Assembly: GCF_013364155.1 (NCBI RefSeq)
Contig: NZ_CP054916.1
Location: 6,259,001 to 6,323,000, forward strand
Direction of reading: 5' to 3'
DNA: 64,000 nucleotides
From: Streptomyces sp. NA02950
GTDB lineage: Bacteria > Actinomycetota > Actinomycetes > Streptomycetales > Streptomycetaceae
Below are positions 1 to 10,600 of this stretch, piece by piece (within the stretch, counting starts at the first letter, position 1; each line of letters starts with the position of its first letter). Below the pieces are notes generated by a model, which made no database searches, was not told the origin of the DNA, and worked only from the letters and a program-made list of their open reading frames with translations. The translations under genes were made by a program, and so were the position numbers.

Positions 1-614
1 GGGTGGTGCGGGCGCCCGGGATGCCGGTGGCCGTGATCCGCATCGTGCTGGCGATGGCGACGAACGGCGGATTCCTGTTCGCCACCACCCTGCATGTGCA
101 GGGCGGTCTGGGCTACAGCGCGATGCGGGCCGGACTGACCTTCGTGCCCTCGGCGGCCGCGTTCGGCGTGCTGGGGCTCAACTGGCAGCGGCTGCCGGTG
201 CGGTGGCAGCCGGTCGTGGTACCGGCCGGATTCACGCTGGCGACCGTGTCGTTCATCGGGCTCGGTCTGGCGCTGCGGGACGGCGGCGACGGCGGCCTGG
301 GGCTCTACGTGGCCCTGGCGGGCATCGGAGCGGGTCTCTCGCTCGCCTACAGCCCGGTGCTGACAGAGACGTTGGCGACCGTACGGCAGCAGGACGCGGC
401 GGACGCCAGCGGCGTGCTGGTGACGGCGGCTCAACTCGGTCTGCTCAGCGGAGTCGCGGTCTTCGGCACGGTGTTCCTGAACGCGGCGGACGGTGCGGCG
501 CCCGGAGCGCGCGCCTCGGCGGACGCCCTGTGGGTGACCTGCGTCGCACTGGCCGCGGCGGCGGCATGCGGAGCGTTGCTGAGTCTCGTGAGGCGTGTGA
601 GGCATCTCCGCTGA
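1..614 (+). CDS. MFS drug exporter, C-terminal part (cut by window start)
   Basis: The reading frame is open from the window edge to a stop at 614, so only the last ~200 residues are seen. They are strongly hydrophobic, with about five or six membrane helices separated by short basic loops, ending in a basic tail (LVRRVRHLR). The pattern, including the loop DAADASGVLVTAAQLG, is typical of the second half of 14-helix DHA2/EmrB-QacA exporters of the major facilitator superfamily. These use the proton gradient to expel drugs or metabolites across the cytoplasmic membrane. The substrate cannot be told. The true start lies outside the window. Confidence 0.8.
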   Translation, partial: VVRAPGMPVAVIRIVLAMATNGGFLFATTLHVQGGLGYSAMRAGLTFVPSAAAFGVLGLNWQRLPVRWQPVVVPAGFTLATVSFIGLGLALRDGGDGGLGLYVALAGIGAGLSLAYSPVLTETLATVRQQDAADASGVLVTAAQLGLLSGVAVFGTVFLNAADGAAPGARASADALWVTCVALAAAAACGALLSLVRRVRHLR

Positions 615-690
615 CCTGGGCGTCGTCCCATGGCAGAATCGGACGGCCGGAGGGGCAGGGGCCGACAGTCCGATGGGGAGGGCAGGTGGG

Positions 691-849
691 ATGCCGACGA
701 GCATCCTCGATGCGATCGAGGACCTTTCCGACACGCATGGGCCGGGCATCGCCTGCCCGTCCTGCGGCTCCGGCAAAGTGGCTCAGGTTCTCGGCGACAA
801 CGGCGGTGTTTCCTACGTGTGTACGGCCTGCGGCCACAGCTGGAGCTGA
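691..849 (+). CDS. 52-residue zinc-ribbon microprotein
   Basis: A small frame starts at ATG 691 behind a GGGAGGGCAGGTGGG-like purine-rich stretch and stops at 849. It encodes about 52 residues with two cysteine knuckles, CPSC near residue 22 and CTACGH near residue 44, the spacing of a rubredoxin-like zinc ribbon. There is no other domain, signal peptide or membrane segment. The next gene starts 5 nt downstream and is also a small Cys-pair protein, so the two probably form one transcription unit. The function is not known. Such ribbons bind nucleic acid or protein partners, but nothing here says which. Confidence 0.6.
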   Translation: MPTSILDAIEDLSDTHGPGIACPSCGSGKVAQVLGDNGGVSYVCTACGHSWS

Positions 850-854
850 GTGAC

Positions 855-1088
855 ATGGGAGCACACAGCCGGAAGTGTGACTGGTGCGGCAGCGGTACAC
901 CGATCGTCCGCGACATGGAGCCGCTCAACTCCGACTACCAGTACTGGTGCGCGGAGTGCGCACGGGCGCTGATCATCAAGGGCGATCCGATCGAGACCTA
1001 CCGGGAGCTGGAAGGGGAGCCGATCTACGGTCGGCTCCTCGACGAGCACTGCACGCTCAAGCGTTTCTACTCGTTCGCCACGGCGTAA
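855..1088 (+). CDS. Small double-CxxC protein (77 residues)
   Basis: ATG 855 follows the stop of the preceding zinc-ribbon gene by 5 nt. The protein of about 77 residues has CDWC near residue 8 and CAEC near residue 32, consistent with a treble-clef or ribbon zinc site. A charged helical tail ends in RFYSFATA. I do not recognise a named family. The order of two consecutive zinc-knuckle microproteins immediately upstream of tRNA-Ala looks like a conserved small operon, but no function can be inferred from the sequence. Confidence 0.6.
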   Translation: MGAHSRKCDWCGSGTPIVRDMEPLNSDYQYWCAECARALIIKGDPIETYRELEGEPIYGRLLDEHCTLKRFYSFATA

Positions 1089-1121
1089 CCCGGCCCCCGC
1101 TCCCGCCCCGCGGCAATCGAT

Positions 1122-1152
1122 TTGGCGGAAGGTCGGGGCCTCCGTGTAGTGT
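1122..1152 (+). promoter_or_regulatory. Likely promoter of the tRNA-Ala gene
   Basis: TTGGCG at 1122-1127 and TGTAGT at 1145-1150 are separated by 17 nt, a good match to the vegetative (HrdB-type) promoter. They lie about 40 nt upstream of the mature tRNA 5' end. Confidence 0.5.
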
Positions 1153-1191
1153 GGGCGATGCCGCCGAGGGGAACCGGGCGGAGCAAGACCT

Positions 1192-1264
1192 GGGGCTATA
1201 GCTCAGTTGGTAGAGCGCCTGCATGGCATGCAGGAGGTCAGGAGTTCAATTCTCCTTAGCTCCA
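1192..1264 (+). tRNA. tRNA-Ala (anticodon GGC)
   Basis: The 73-nt cloverleaf can be drawn by eye. The acceptor GGGGCTA pairs with TAGCTCC (one G-U). The D arm starts with GCTC and ends with GAGC. The anticodon stem CCTGC/GCAGG encloses the loop ATGGCAT, which presents GGC. The T arm AGGAG/CTCCT encloses TTCAATT. The discriminator is A at 1264. The CCA end is not encoded (CAG follows), as is common in Streptomyces. It reads GCC and GCU alanine codons, the former very abundant in this genome. Confidence 0.95.
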
Positions 1265-1273
1265 CAGCGACCG

Positions 1274-1310
1274 GAGACGGACTGTCCGATATGGATGGTC
1301 CGTCTCTTTC
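1274..1310 (+). terminator. Intrinsic terminator of tRNA-Ala
   Basis: A perfect 9-bp stem, GAGACGGAC (1274-1282) with GTCCGTCTC (1298-1306), is followed by TTTC. It begins 10 nt after the tRNA end. Confidence 0.75.
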
Positions 1311-1440
1311 GTCCTTTCCGGGGGTCTTCCGGTCCAGGGGGCTCCCGACGGGATTTTCCTCCGCCGTCCCGCCCGGACTTCCGTCCGCCACCGCGGCTCC
1401 CTCGATGCGGGCCGTTGGCGCCCTGCGGTAACCTGACCCC

Positions 1441-1479
1441 ATGCGTGCCGTACGCCTTCTGCTTAGCGGGCCGCGCTGA
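1441..1479 (+). CDS. leuS leader peptide (12 residues, Leu-Leu-Leu)
   Basis: ATG 1441 opens a 12-codon frame, MRAVRLLLSGPR, ending at TGA 1477-1479. Three consecutive leucine codons are CTT CTG CTT. CTT is rare in a genome with this G+C content, so the run is unlikely to be chance. A TAACCT hexamer at 1429-1434 places the expected transcription start at or next to the ATG, so the leader mRNA may be leaderless. It sits upstream of two hairpins and then leuS, the layout of ribosome-mediated attenuation, in which a ribosome stalled for charged tRNA-Leu would let transcription continue. The leader of leuA in this same window (46186) shares the CTT-CTx-CTT-AGC core. Confidence 0.7.
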   Translation: MRAVRLLLSGPR

Positions 1480-1485
1480 TCAAGT

Positions 1486-1550
1486 CCGACCGAGCACAGC
1501 TCCGGTCGGCATCGGCGCGGCGTCCCCTCCTGTGCGAGGGGTCTTTTTGT
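1486..1550 (+). promoter_or_regulatory. leuS attenuator: anti-/pro-terminator hairpins
   Basis: A first stem pairs CCGACCGAGC (1486-1495) with GCTCCGGTCGG (1499-1509), with one bulged C. A second stem pairs CCCCTC (1524-1529) with GAGGGG (1536-1541) and is followed directly by TCTTTTTGT, an intrinsic terminator. It lies between the leucine-rich leader peptide and leuS, so it should terminate unless the leader ribosome stalls. The alternative pairing has not been computed. Confidence 0.65.
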
Positions 1551-1614
1551 TTCGGAGGCAAGAGGGAGCCGTTCCCTACCGCAGGCAGAGACGACCGATG
1601 GAGCTTTGAGGATC

Positions 1615-4488
<2,874 letters not shown>

Positions 4489-4517
4489 TCGCCGCCGTTC
4501 CTGCGCCTTTCCCGTAC

Positions 4518-4556
4518 GGGCGGGCCGGGGGTTCCTGAGGAACCCCCGGCCCGCCC
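4518..4556 (+). terminator. Intrinsic terminator after leuS
   Basis: A perfect 18-bp inverted repeat, arms 4518-4535 and 4539-4556 with a TGA loop, lies 30 nt after the leuS stop. It is GC-rich with no T-run, as is typical for Streptomyces. Confidence 0.85.
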
Positions 4557-4638
4557 GGTCCGTTTAGGCTGGAGGAACGAGTGCCGTTGACGCGTGCCGC
4601 TGCCGTGCCCGACGCCCCGACGCCTTGAAGGAGCGCAC

Positions 4639-5310
4639 ATGGAAGCCATCTGGATCCTGTTGGTGCTGTTCCTCGTCTGTGCCGGGGTGGGGGTGTACGC
4701 GACCGCGCGAGCGGTCAAGGCGGCCAAGCGGGGCATCGACCGCACGGTGCACCAGGCCCGGCGCACGGTGGAGGACACCCGGCTGCGGGCCCGTCAGTTC
4801 GCCCAGCCGGGCACCGCCGGTGAGCTGGCCGAGCTGAGGCTGTCCCTGCGCTCCTCGATGCACGCCACCGAGCAGGCGCTGACCGCCTCGGCGGAGCAAG
4901 ACCGGTCGCTGTCGGAGTCGTTGGGGCTGTTCCGGAGGCTCACCGAGCACGGGCGGGAGCTGGAGGAGGACCTGAAGCGGCTGGAGCGGGAGCCCGACCG
5001 GGCCAGGGTCACGGCCCTGCTGCCGGAGTTGCGGGAGCGCACCCAGCGGATCACCCGCTCCGCGGACTCGCTGCGGTGGGCGGCGCGGGACCGGGCCCAG
5101 CGGTTCGCCCGGGACGATCTGGACGCGCTGGGCCGCGAGATCGACATGGAGGCGGGCGCGCTGCGGCACTGGACGGCGGAGACGGCGGAGGGGCCGGGGC
5201 CGTCGCAGGGGGCGCCGGAGCCGCCCTCGCTCGGTACGACGCCCCGGACCGAGGGCTACTCCTGGCAGAAGGCCTGGCGGAAATCCGCCCGTCCGGAGAA
5301 CACGGCCTGA
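4639..5310 (+). CDS. Membrane-anchored coiled-coil protein, unknown function
   Basis: A 223-residue protein. ATG 4639 is chosen because GAAGGAG (4628-4634) sits just upstream; an in-frame ATG at 4594 lacks one. Residues 3-24 (AIWILLVLFLVCAGVGVYATA) form one membrane helix. The rest is a long charged helical region rich in Glu, Arg and Leu, heptad-like between residues ~60 and 160, followed by a Pro/Gly-rich tail. That makes it a single-pass protein with a cytoplasmic or extracytoplasmic coiled coil. I recognise it as conserved next to leuS/degV in Streptomyces, but no function is known. There is no enzyme motif. Confidence 0.75.
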   Translation: MEAIWILLVLFLVCAGVGVYATARAVKAAKRGIDRTVHQARRTVEDTRLRARQFAQPGTAGELAELRLSLRSSMHATEQALTASAEQDRSLSESLGLFRRLTEHGRELEEDLKRLEREPDRARVTALLPELRERTQRITRSADSLRWAARDRAQRFARDDLDALGREIDMEAGALRHWTAETAEGPGPSQGAPEPPSLGTTPRTEGYSWQKAWRKSARPENTA

Positions 5311-5433
5311 GCCGGGACGGTGCCGGCGGGTGTGAGCCGGTCCGGGCCGGGTAAGGCCCTGACCGGTACGGTCAGTGATCATTCGGTGGGGTCGCGCTGT
5401 CGGCCCGGCGCGTCCCCCGATAACCTCCCTGTC

Positions 5434-6279
5434 ATGTCCCGCCATGTCGCGATCGTGACCGATTCAACGGCGTACCTGCCGCAGGAGGCGATGGAGCGGC
5501 ACCGCATCACCGCCGTTCCGCTGACGGTGGTGCTCGGAGACCGGGCCCTGGAAGAGGGCACCGAGATCTCGGCGCGTTCCCTCGCGCAGGCCCTGCAGAA
5601 ACGCAGGCCGGTGACGACGTCCCGGCCCAGCCCGGAGATGTTCGCGGCGGCCTACCGCGCCGCCGCCGAGGAGGGGGCGACGGGCATCGTCTCCCTCCAT
5701 CTGTCCGCCGAGATCTCCGGTACCTACGACGCGGCGGTGCTCGCCGCCCAGGACGCCCCGGTGCCGGTGCGGGTGGTGGACAGCGGCATGGTCGCGATGG
5801 CGCTGGGCTTCTGCGCGCTGGCGGCGGCCGAGGCGGCGGAGGGCCGGGGCACGCTGGACGAGGCCGTGGCGGCGGCCCAGAAGCGGGCCGACGGCACCGC
5901 CGCCTACTTCTACGTGGACACCCTCGACTATCTGCGGCGCGGCGGCCGCATCGGCACGGCGCAGGCCCTGCTCGGCTCGGCGCTGGCGGTCAAACCGCTG
6001 CTCCAGCTCGACGGGGGGCGGATCGAACTGCGGGAGAAGGTGCGTACCGCCTCGAAGGCCCTGGCCCGGCTGGAGGAACTGGTGGTGGAGCGGGCCGGAC
6101 TGAGTCCGGTGGACATCGCGGTGCAGCATCTGGCGGCGGGGGAGCGCGCGGCGACGCTCGCGGAGCGGCTGCGGGAGCGGGTGCCGGGGCTGGTGGAGCT
6201 GTACGTGGGGGAGGTGGGCGCGGTGATCGGTGCCCACACCGGGCCGGGGCTGCTGGGCGCGATCGTTTCGCCGCGGTAG
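5434..6279 (+). CDS. DegV family fatty-acid-binding protein
   Basis: A 281-residue protein, the usual DegV/FakB length. It begins with the family signature IVTDSTAYLP (residues 7-15), followed by TTSRPSP (61-67), LSAEISGTY (90-98) and VDTLDYLRRGGRIG (161-174), which line the lipid-binding cleft. Family members present bound fatty acids to the kinase FakA for phosphorylation and incorporation into phospholipid, or serve as lipid carriers. No fakA is visible here. ATG 5434 has no Shine-Dalgarno sequence, but TAACCT at 5421-5426 ends 7 nt before it, suggesting a leaderless transcript. It stands alone between leuS and the comE genes. Confidence 0.92.
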   Translation: MSRHVAIVTDSTAYLPQEAMERHRITAVPLTVVLGDRALEEGTEISARSLAQALQKRRPVTTSRPSPEMFAAAYRAAAEEGATGIVSLHLSAEISGTYDAAVLAAQDAPVPVRVVDSGMVAMALGFCALAAAEAAEGRGTLDEAVAAAQKRADGTAAYFYVDTLDYLRRGGRIGTAQALLGSALAVKPLLQLDGGRIELREKVRTASKALARLEELVVERAGLSPVDIAVQHLAAGERAATLAERLRERVPGLVELYVGEVGAVIGAHTGPGLLGAIVSPR

Positions 6280-6404
6280 GGGCCGGGGGCCGGGTCCGGT
6301 TCGTTCACCCGTCGGGGTGACCGGGATATCCACAACCGCTGGGTTTTCCCCGGGATTTGGGGTGTCTCGGCGGGATCGGCCGGATGTGCCTACCGTCGGG
6401 AGGC

Positions 6405-7604
6405 ATGAGGTCACGATCACATGCAGTAATCATCGGTGCGGAGCGCGGTCGTCATCGCGGGGGTGGGACGGGCCGTGGCTCGTCGTCGCCTTCGTCGCCT
6501 TCGTTGCATCCGGCGCCCTCGTCGTCTTCGGCTCGTGCCGCGGCCCTGTTGCCCGCGCATCGGCGCGGGGCTCCCGTGCGGGAGGCGGGTCCACCCGACA
6601 CCGGGCCCGATACCGACACCGGGCCCGATACCGACATCGGGCCCGATACCGATACCGATACCGGGCCCGGTACCGGATGCGGCACCGTCGCCCTCGGCAG
6701 CCGGGACGGTCCGGAAGCCAACGCCCCGGCGCGTGCGACACCGCGGTGGGCCGACCCCGCCGAAACCGAGGGTGGCGGTGAGGCCGGAGCGGGAGTCGGG
6801 GCCGAGCCCGGCGGTGGCGGGGCGCTGCGGCGCCGCGAGCGGATCCGGCTCGTGCTGCGGGAACGGCTGCCGACATGGCTCCAGGTGCGCTGCGGTATGC
6901 AGCTCAGGACTCTGGCGGCGCTGTCGGTCGCCCTGCTCGTGGCGGTGGCCTTCGCGGTGTATCACTTCTGGACCGGCCGCCCTCAGACCGTGCGGGCACC
7001 GGACCCCGAGCCGCCGCGCGCCGCGCCCGCCGGGTCCGTTCCCACCCCCGGCGGGCGGCCCGGCCCGGGGGCGGGCCGTTCGGTCGTCGTCGATGTGACG
7101 GGCAAGGTCCGGCGTCCGGGGCTGCGTACGCTGCCGTCCGGCGCGCGGGTCGACGACGCGCTGGAGGCGGCGGGCGGGGTACGGCCGGGTGCGGACACCA
7201 GTGGGCTGAACCGTGCCCGGCCGCTGGTCGACGGTGAACAGATCGTGGTCGGCGCCCCGGCGGGCCAGGCTCCCGGCGGCCCGCCGGCCGCCGGGGGAGA
7301 TGCCGCGGGCACGGGCGGCGGTACGGGCTCCGGTGCCGGTACGGGCCCCGGCGCCGGAGCTCCGGGTGCACCCGCCGGACCGGGTACGGCGGGCGGGCCG
7401 GGTGCGCCCGGTGGGCCGGTCAGCCTCAACTCCGCCACCCCGGAGCAGCTCGACACTCTGCCGGGCGTGGGTCCGGTGCTGGCGCGCCACATCATCGACT
7501 ACCGCACCCAGCACGGCGGTTTCCGCAGTATCGAGGAGCTCCGCGAGGTGAATGGCATCGGCGAGCGCCGGTTCGCCGATCTGCGTCCGCTGGTCCGCCC
7601 ATGA
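6405..7604 (+). CDS. comEA: ComEA-type DNA-binding competence protein
   Basis: About 399 residues. The first ~165 residues are low-complexity and include a Pro-Asp-Thr-Gly repeat. A membrane helix follows (about 165-188, LAALSVALLVAVAFAVYHFW). Next comes an SLBB domain (VVVDVTGKVRRPGLRTL onwards, ~226-281), then a Pro/Gly/Ala linker. The C-terminal double helix-hairpin-helix (SLNSATPEQLDTLPGVGPV) is the ComEA DNA-binding unit. The family binds double-stranded DNA outside the membrane and hands it to the ComEC channel. Its stop overlaps the comEC start (ATGA). The start is uncertain: ATG 6405 has GGGAGG immediately before it, and upstream codons are possible. The long disordered N terminus is longer than in Bacillus ComEA (~200 residues in total). 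Confidence 0.85.
   Translation: MRSRSHAVIIGAERGRHRGGGTGRGSSSPSSPSLHPAPSSSSARAAALLPAHRRGAPVREAGPPDTGPDTDTGPDTDIGPDTDTDTGPGTGCGTVALGSRDGPEANAPARATPRWADPAETEGGGEAGAGVGAEPGGGGALRRRERIRLVLRERLPTWLQVRCGMQLRTLAALSVALLVAVAFAVYHFWTGRPQTVRAPDPEPPRAAPAGSVPTPGGRPGPGAGRSVVVDVTGKVRRPGLRTLPSGARVDDALEAAGGVRPGADTSGLNRARPLVDGEQIVVGAPAGQAPGGPPAAGGDAAGTGGGTGSGAGTGPGAGAPGAPAGPGTAGGPGAPGGPVSLNSATPEQLDTLPGVGPVLARHIIDYRTQHGGFRSIEELREVNGIGERRFADLRPLVRP
6601..6676 (+). repeat. 18-bp in-frame tandem repeat within comEA
   Basis: Three consecutive copies of an 18-bp unit (6601-6618, 6619-6636, 6637-6654), core GGGCCCGATACCGA, continue as a degenerate fourth to 6676. They encode a run of Pro-Asp-Thr-(Asp/Gly) residues in the disordered cytoplasmic tail. 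Being a multiple of three, copy number can change without a frameshift. Confidence 0.85.
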
Positions 7605-10600
7605 CGGCACAGCCCACCCGGGCCCGCGCACCGGTGCACGCCGCGGCCGCCTCGCCGCGCGGGGCGTCCGAGCCCCGCCAGGAGGGCCCGCCCGACCTCC
7701 GTCTGGTGCCGCCCGCCGTCACCGCCTGGGCCGCCGCTGCCATCGCGCTGGGCACGCCGGGCCGCACCGTCGCGGTGGTCTGTGCGCTGGCCTGCCTCGC
7801 GGCAGCCGTCCTGCTGCTCAGGGCCCGCCGCCGGACCGTCCCCACCACGGCCGGCCGGCCGCACGGCACCTCCCACCCCCACAGCGGTCCCCGAGGGCGC
7901 GGCTCCAACTCCCCGGCGCACGGCGGTGGGCGGCGCAGACGGGCGGCCGGGGCGGTGGCCGCGGCGCTGCTGTGCGGTGCGGCGGCGGGGGCGGTCGCCG
8001 CGCTGCACGCGGCGGAGGTGCGGGACGGCCCGGTTCCGGACCTGGCCCGGGAGTACGCCGAGGTCACCGCGGAGGTGCAGGTCACCGGTGACCCCCGGCT
8101 CACCCGCCCCCGGGTGCGGGGCGCCGCACTCGCACCCGTGGCGGTGGTGATCGAGGCGGAGGTCGGCCGGGTCACCGGACCCGACGGCATCACGACCGCC
8201 ACCCGCGCGCCCGTGCTGGTGACGGTCCGCGCGGGCGCCGAGCGGGACCGGGCCCAGTGGCTCGGGCTGCTGCCCTCCACCCGGCTGCGGGTGCACGGCC
8301 GGCTGGCGCCGCCGCTGCGCGACGGGGACCGCGTCGCGGCCGTCGTGCGGGTCGACGGCGGCGGGCCACCGCGGGTCATCGGTGCGCCCAGCACCCTCCA
8401 GAAGCAGGCGGGGCGGCTGCGCGCGGGGCTGCGGACCGCGACGGACGAGCTCTCCCCGGACGCGCGGGCGCTGCTGCCGGGCCTGGTCGTGGGGGACACC
8501 TCCCGGGTGCCGCCCGACCTCGACGAGGCGTTCCGGGCCACGGACCTGCTGCATCTGATGGCGGTCTCCGGCAGCAATCTGACGCTCGTTCTCGCCCTGC
8601 TGACCGGTCCGCCCCGCCTTGCCGCACGGGCCGAGCGGCGGGGGCTGGCGGCCGCGCTCGGTATCCGGCTCAGAACGACGGCCGTGCTCGGCGGCGCGCT
8701 CACCCTGGGCTTTGTCATCGTGTGCCGTCCCGAGCCCAGTGTGCTGCGTGCGGCGGTGTGCGGGCTGATCACCCTGCTCGCCCTCGGCACCGGACGGCGC
8801 AGATCCCTGCTTCCGGCCCTGGCCGCGGCCGTCCTGGCGCTGGTCCTCTACGACCCGTGGCTGGCGCGGAGTTACGGTTTCGCGCTCTCCGTGCTGGCCA
8901 CCGGCGCGCTGCTCACCTTCTCACCGGTGTGGGCCGCCGGGCTGCGCCGCCGTGGTGTGCCGCCGCGATGGGCCGAGGTGCTGGCGGCGGCCGCGGCCGC
9001 CCAGGCGGTCTGCGCTCCGGTTGTTGTGGTGCTGGCCGAGCGGGTGAGCCTGGTGGGGGTCCCCTGCAATCTGCTGGCCGAGGCGGCGGTCGGCCCGGCC
9101 ACCGTTCTGGGGTTCGGCGCGCTCGCCGTGGCCCCCTTCATCCCGCCGCTCGCCGGGTGGATCGCCTGGCCGGCCGGATGGCCCGCGGAGTGGATCGCCG
9201 AGGTGGCCAGGAGGGGCGCGGCCCTGCCCGGGGCGGAGCTGGACTGGCCGGGCGGCTGGCAGGGCGGGCTGCTGCTGGCCGTCGCCACTCTGGCCGCCGT
9301 CCTGGTGGGCCGCCGGGTGCCGCACCCGGGGTGGCTGTGCGCGGTGTGCGCGCTGGTGCTGCTGCTGACGGTCGTCCGCCCGGCGCCGCTGGCCCGCGTC
9401 ATCACCGGCTGGCCACCGCCCGGCTGGCGGCTGGTGGCGTGTGACGTCGGCCAAGGTGACGCCCTGGTCCTGGCGGCCGGACCCGGCACGGCCGTTGTGG
9501 TGGACACCGGCCCCGAGCCACTGGCCGTCGACCGCTGTCTGCGTTCCCTGGGAGTGGTCCGGATTCCGCTGCTGGTGCTCACCCACTTCCACGCCGACCA
9601 TGTGTCCGGGCTGACCGGAGCGCTGCGCGGGCGCGCGGTGGGGGCCATCGAGACGACCGGTCTGGAGGAGCCGCCCGGCCAGGCCGAGTTCGTGCGGCGC
9701 CGCGCGCGGGCGGCGCGGGTGCCGGTGGTCACGGCGGGGCCGGGGGAGCGCCGCCGGTTCGGCCCGCTGTCCTGGGAGGTGCTGTGGCCCGCGCCCCCGT
9801 CCCCGGCATCGCCCCCGGGCACGCCCGCCGTACCGCCGGCGGACGGGGCGAACGACGCGAGCGTGACCCTGTTCGTCCGTACCGCGGGGCTGACCCTGCT
9901 GCTCCTCGGTGACCTCGAACCACCCGCCCAGCGGGCCCTGCTGACGGCCCACCCCGAGCTGCCCCGGGTCGATGTGGTCAAAGTCGCCCACCACGGCTCG
10001 GCCTATCAGGACCCCCGGCTGATGCACCGCCTCCACCCCCGCCTGGCGCTGATTTCCGCCGGTGCGGGCAATCCGTACGGACATCCGGCACCACGCACCA
10101 TCGCGGCCCTGCGCGCCCAGGGGGCGGCCGTGCTGCGGACGGACACCGACGGGCCGATCGCGGTGACGGGCCCCGCGCTGCGCGCGGTGCTCAGACGGTC
10201 CTCTCGGTTCAGACCGACCACACGCCGTTCCGCATCAGATGGCGCCGCGGGAGCTCGGGCTCCTCGTGCCAGACCTGCACTTCGGTGGGGGCCACCCGGT
10301 AATAGGCGTAGGAGGAGCCGTTCCCGGGCCGCCGGGGATCCCACAGCGCCTTGGCCGCGAAGGCGTCCGCGGTGGCGGCCGGCACCTGGTCCGGAGCGAA
10401 CACCTCCACCGTTCCCCCGATCAGCACCACATCACGGGTGTCGGCCAGGGAGAGGCGGGCCCGGCCGACCTCCCGCAGATTGCGGCCGGTGGGGTTGGTC
10501 CGGCGGGTGGAGAGCCAGATCGCCCCGCCGTCCCACAGGAACGACAGCGGCACCAGACAGGGCAGCCCCTGCCCGTCGGCGGACGCCACCCAGATGTCCG

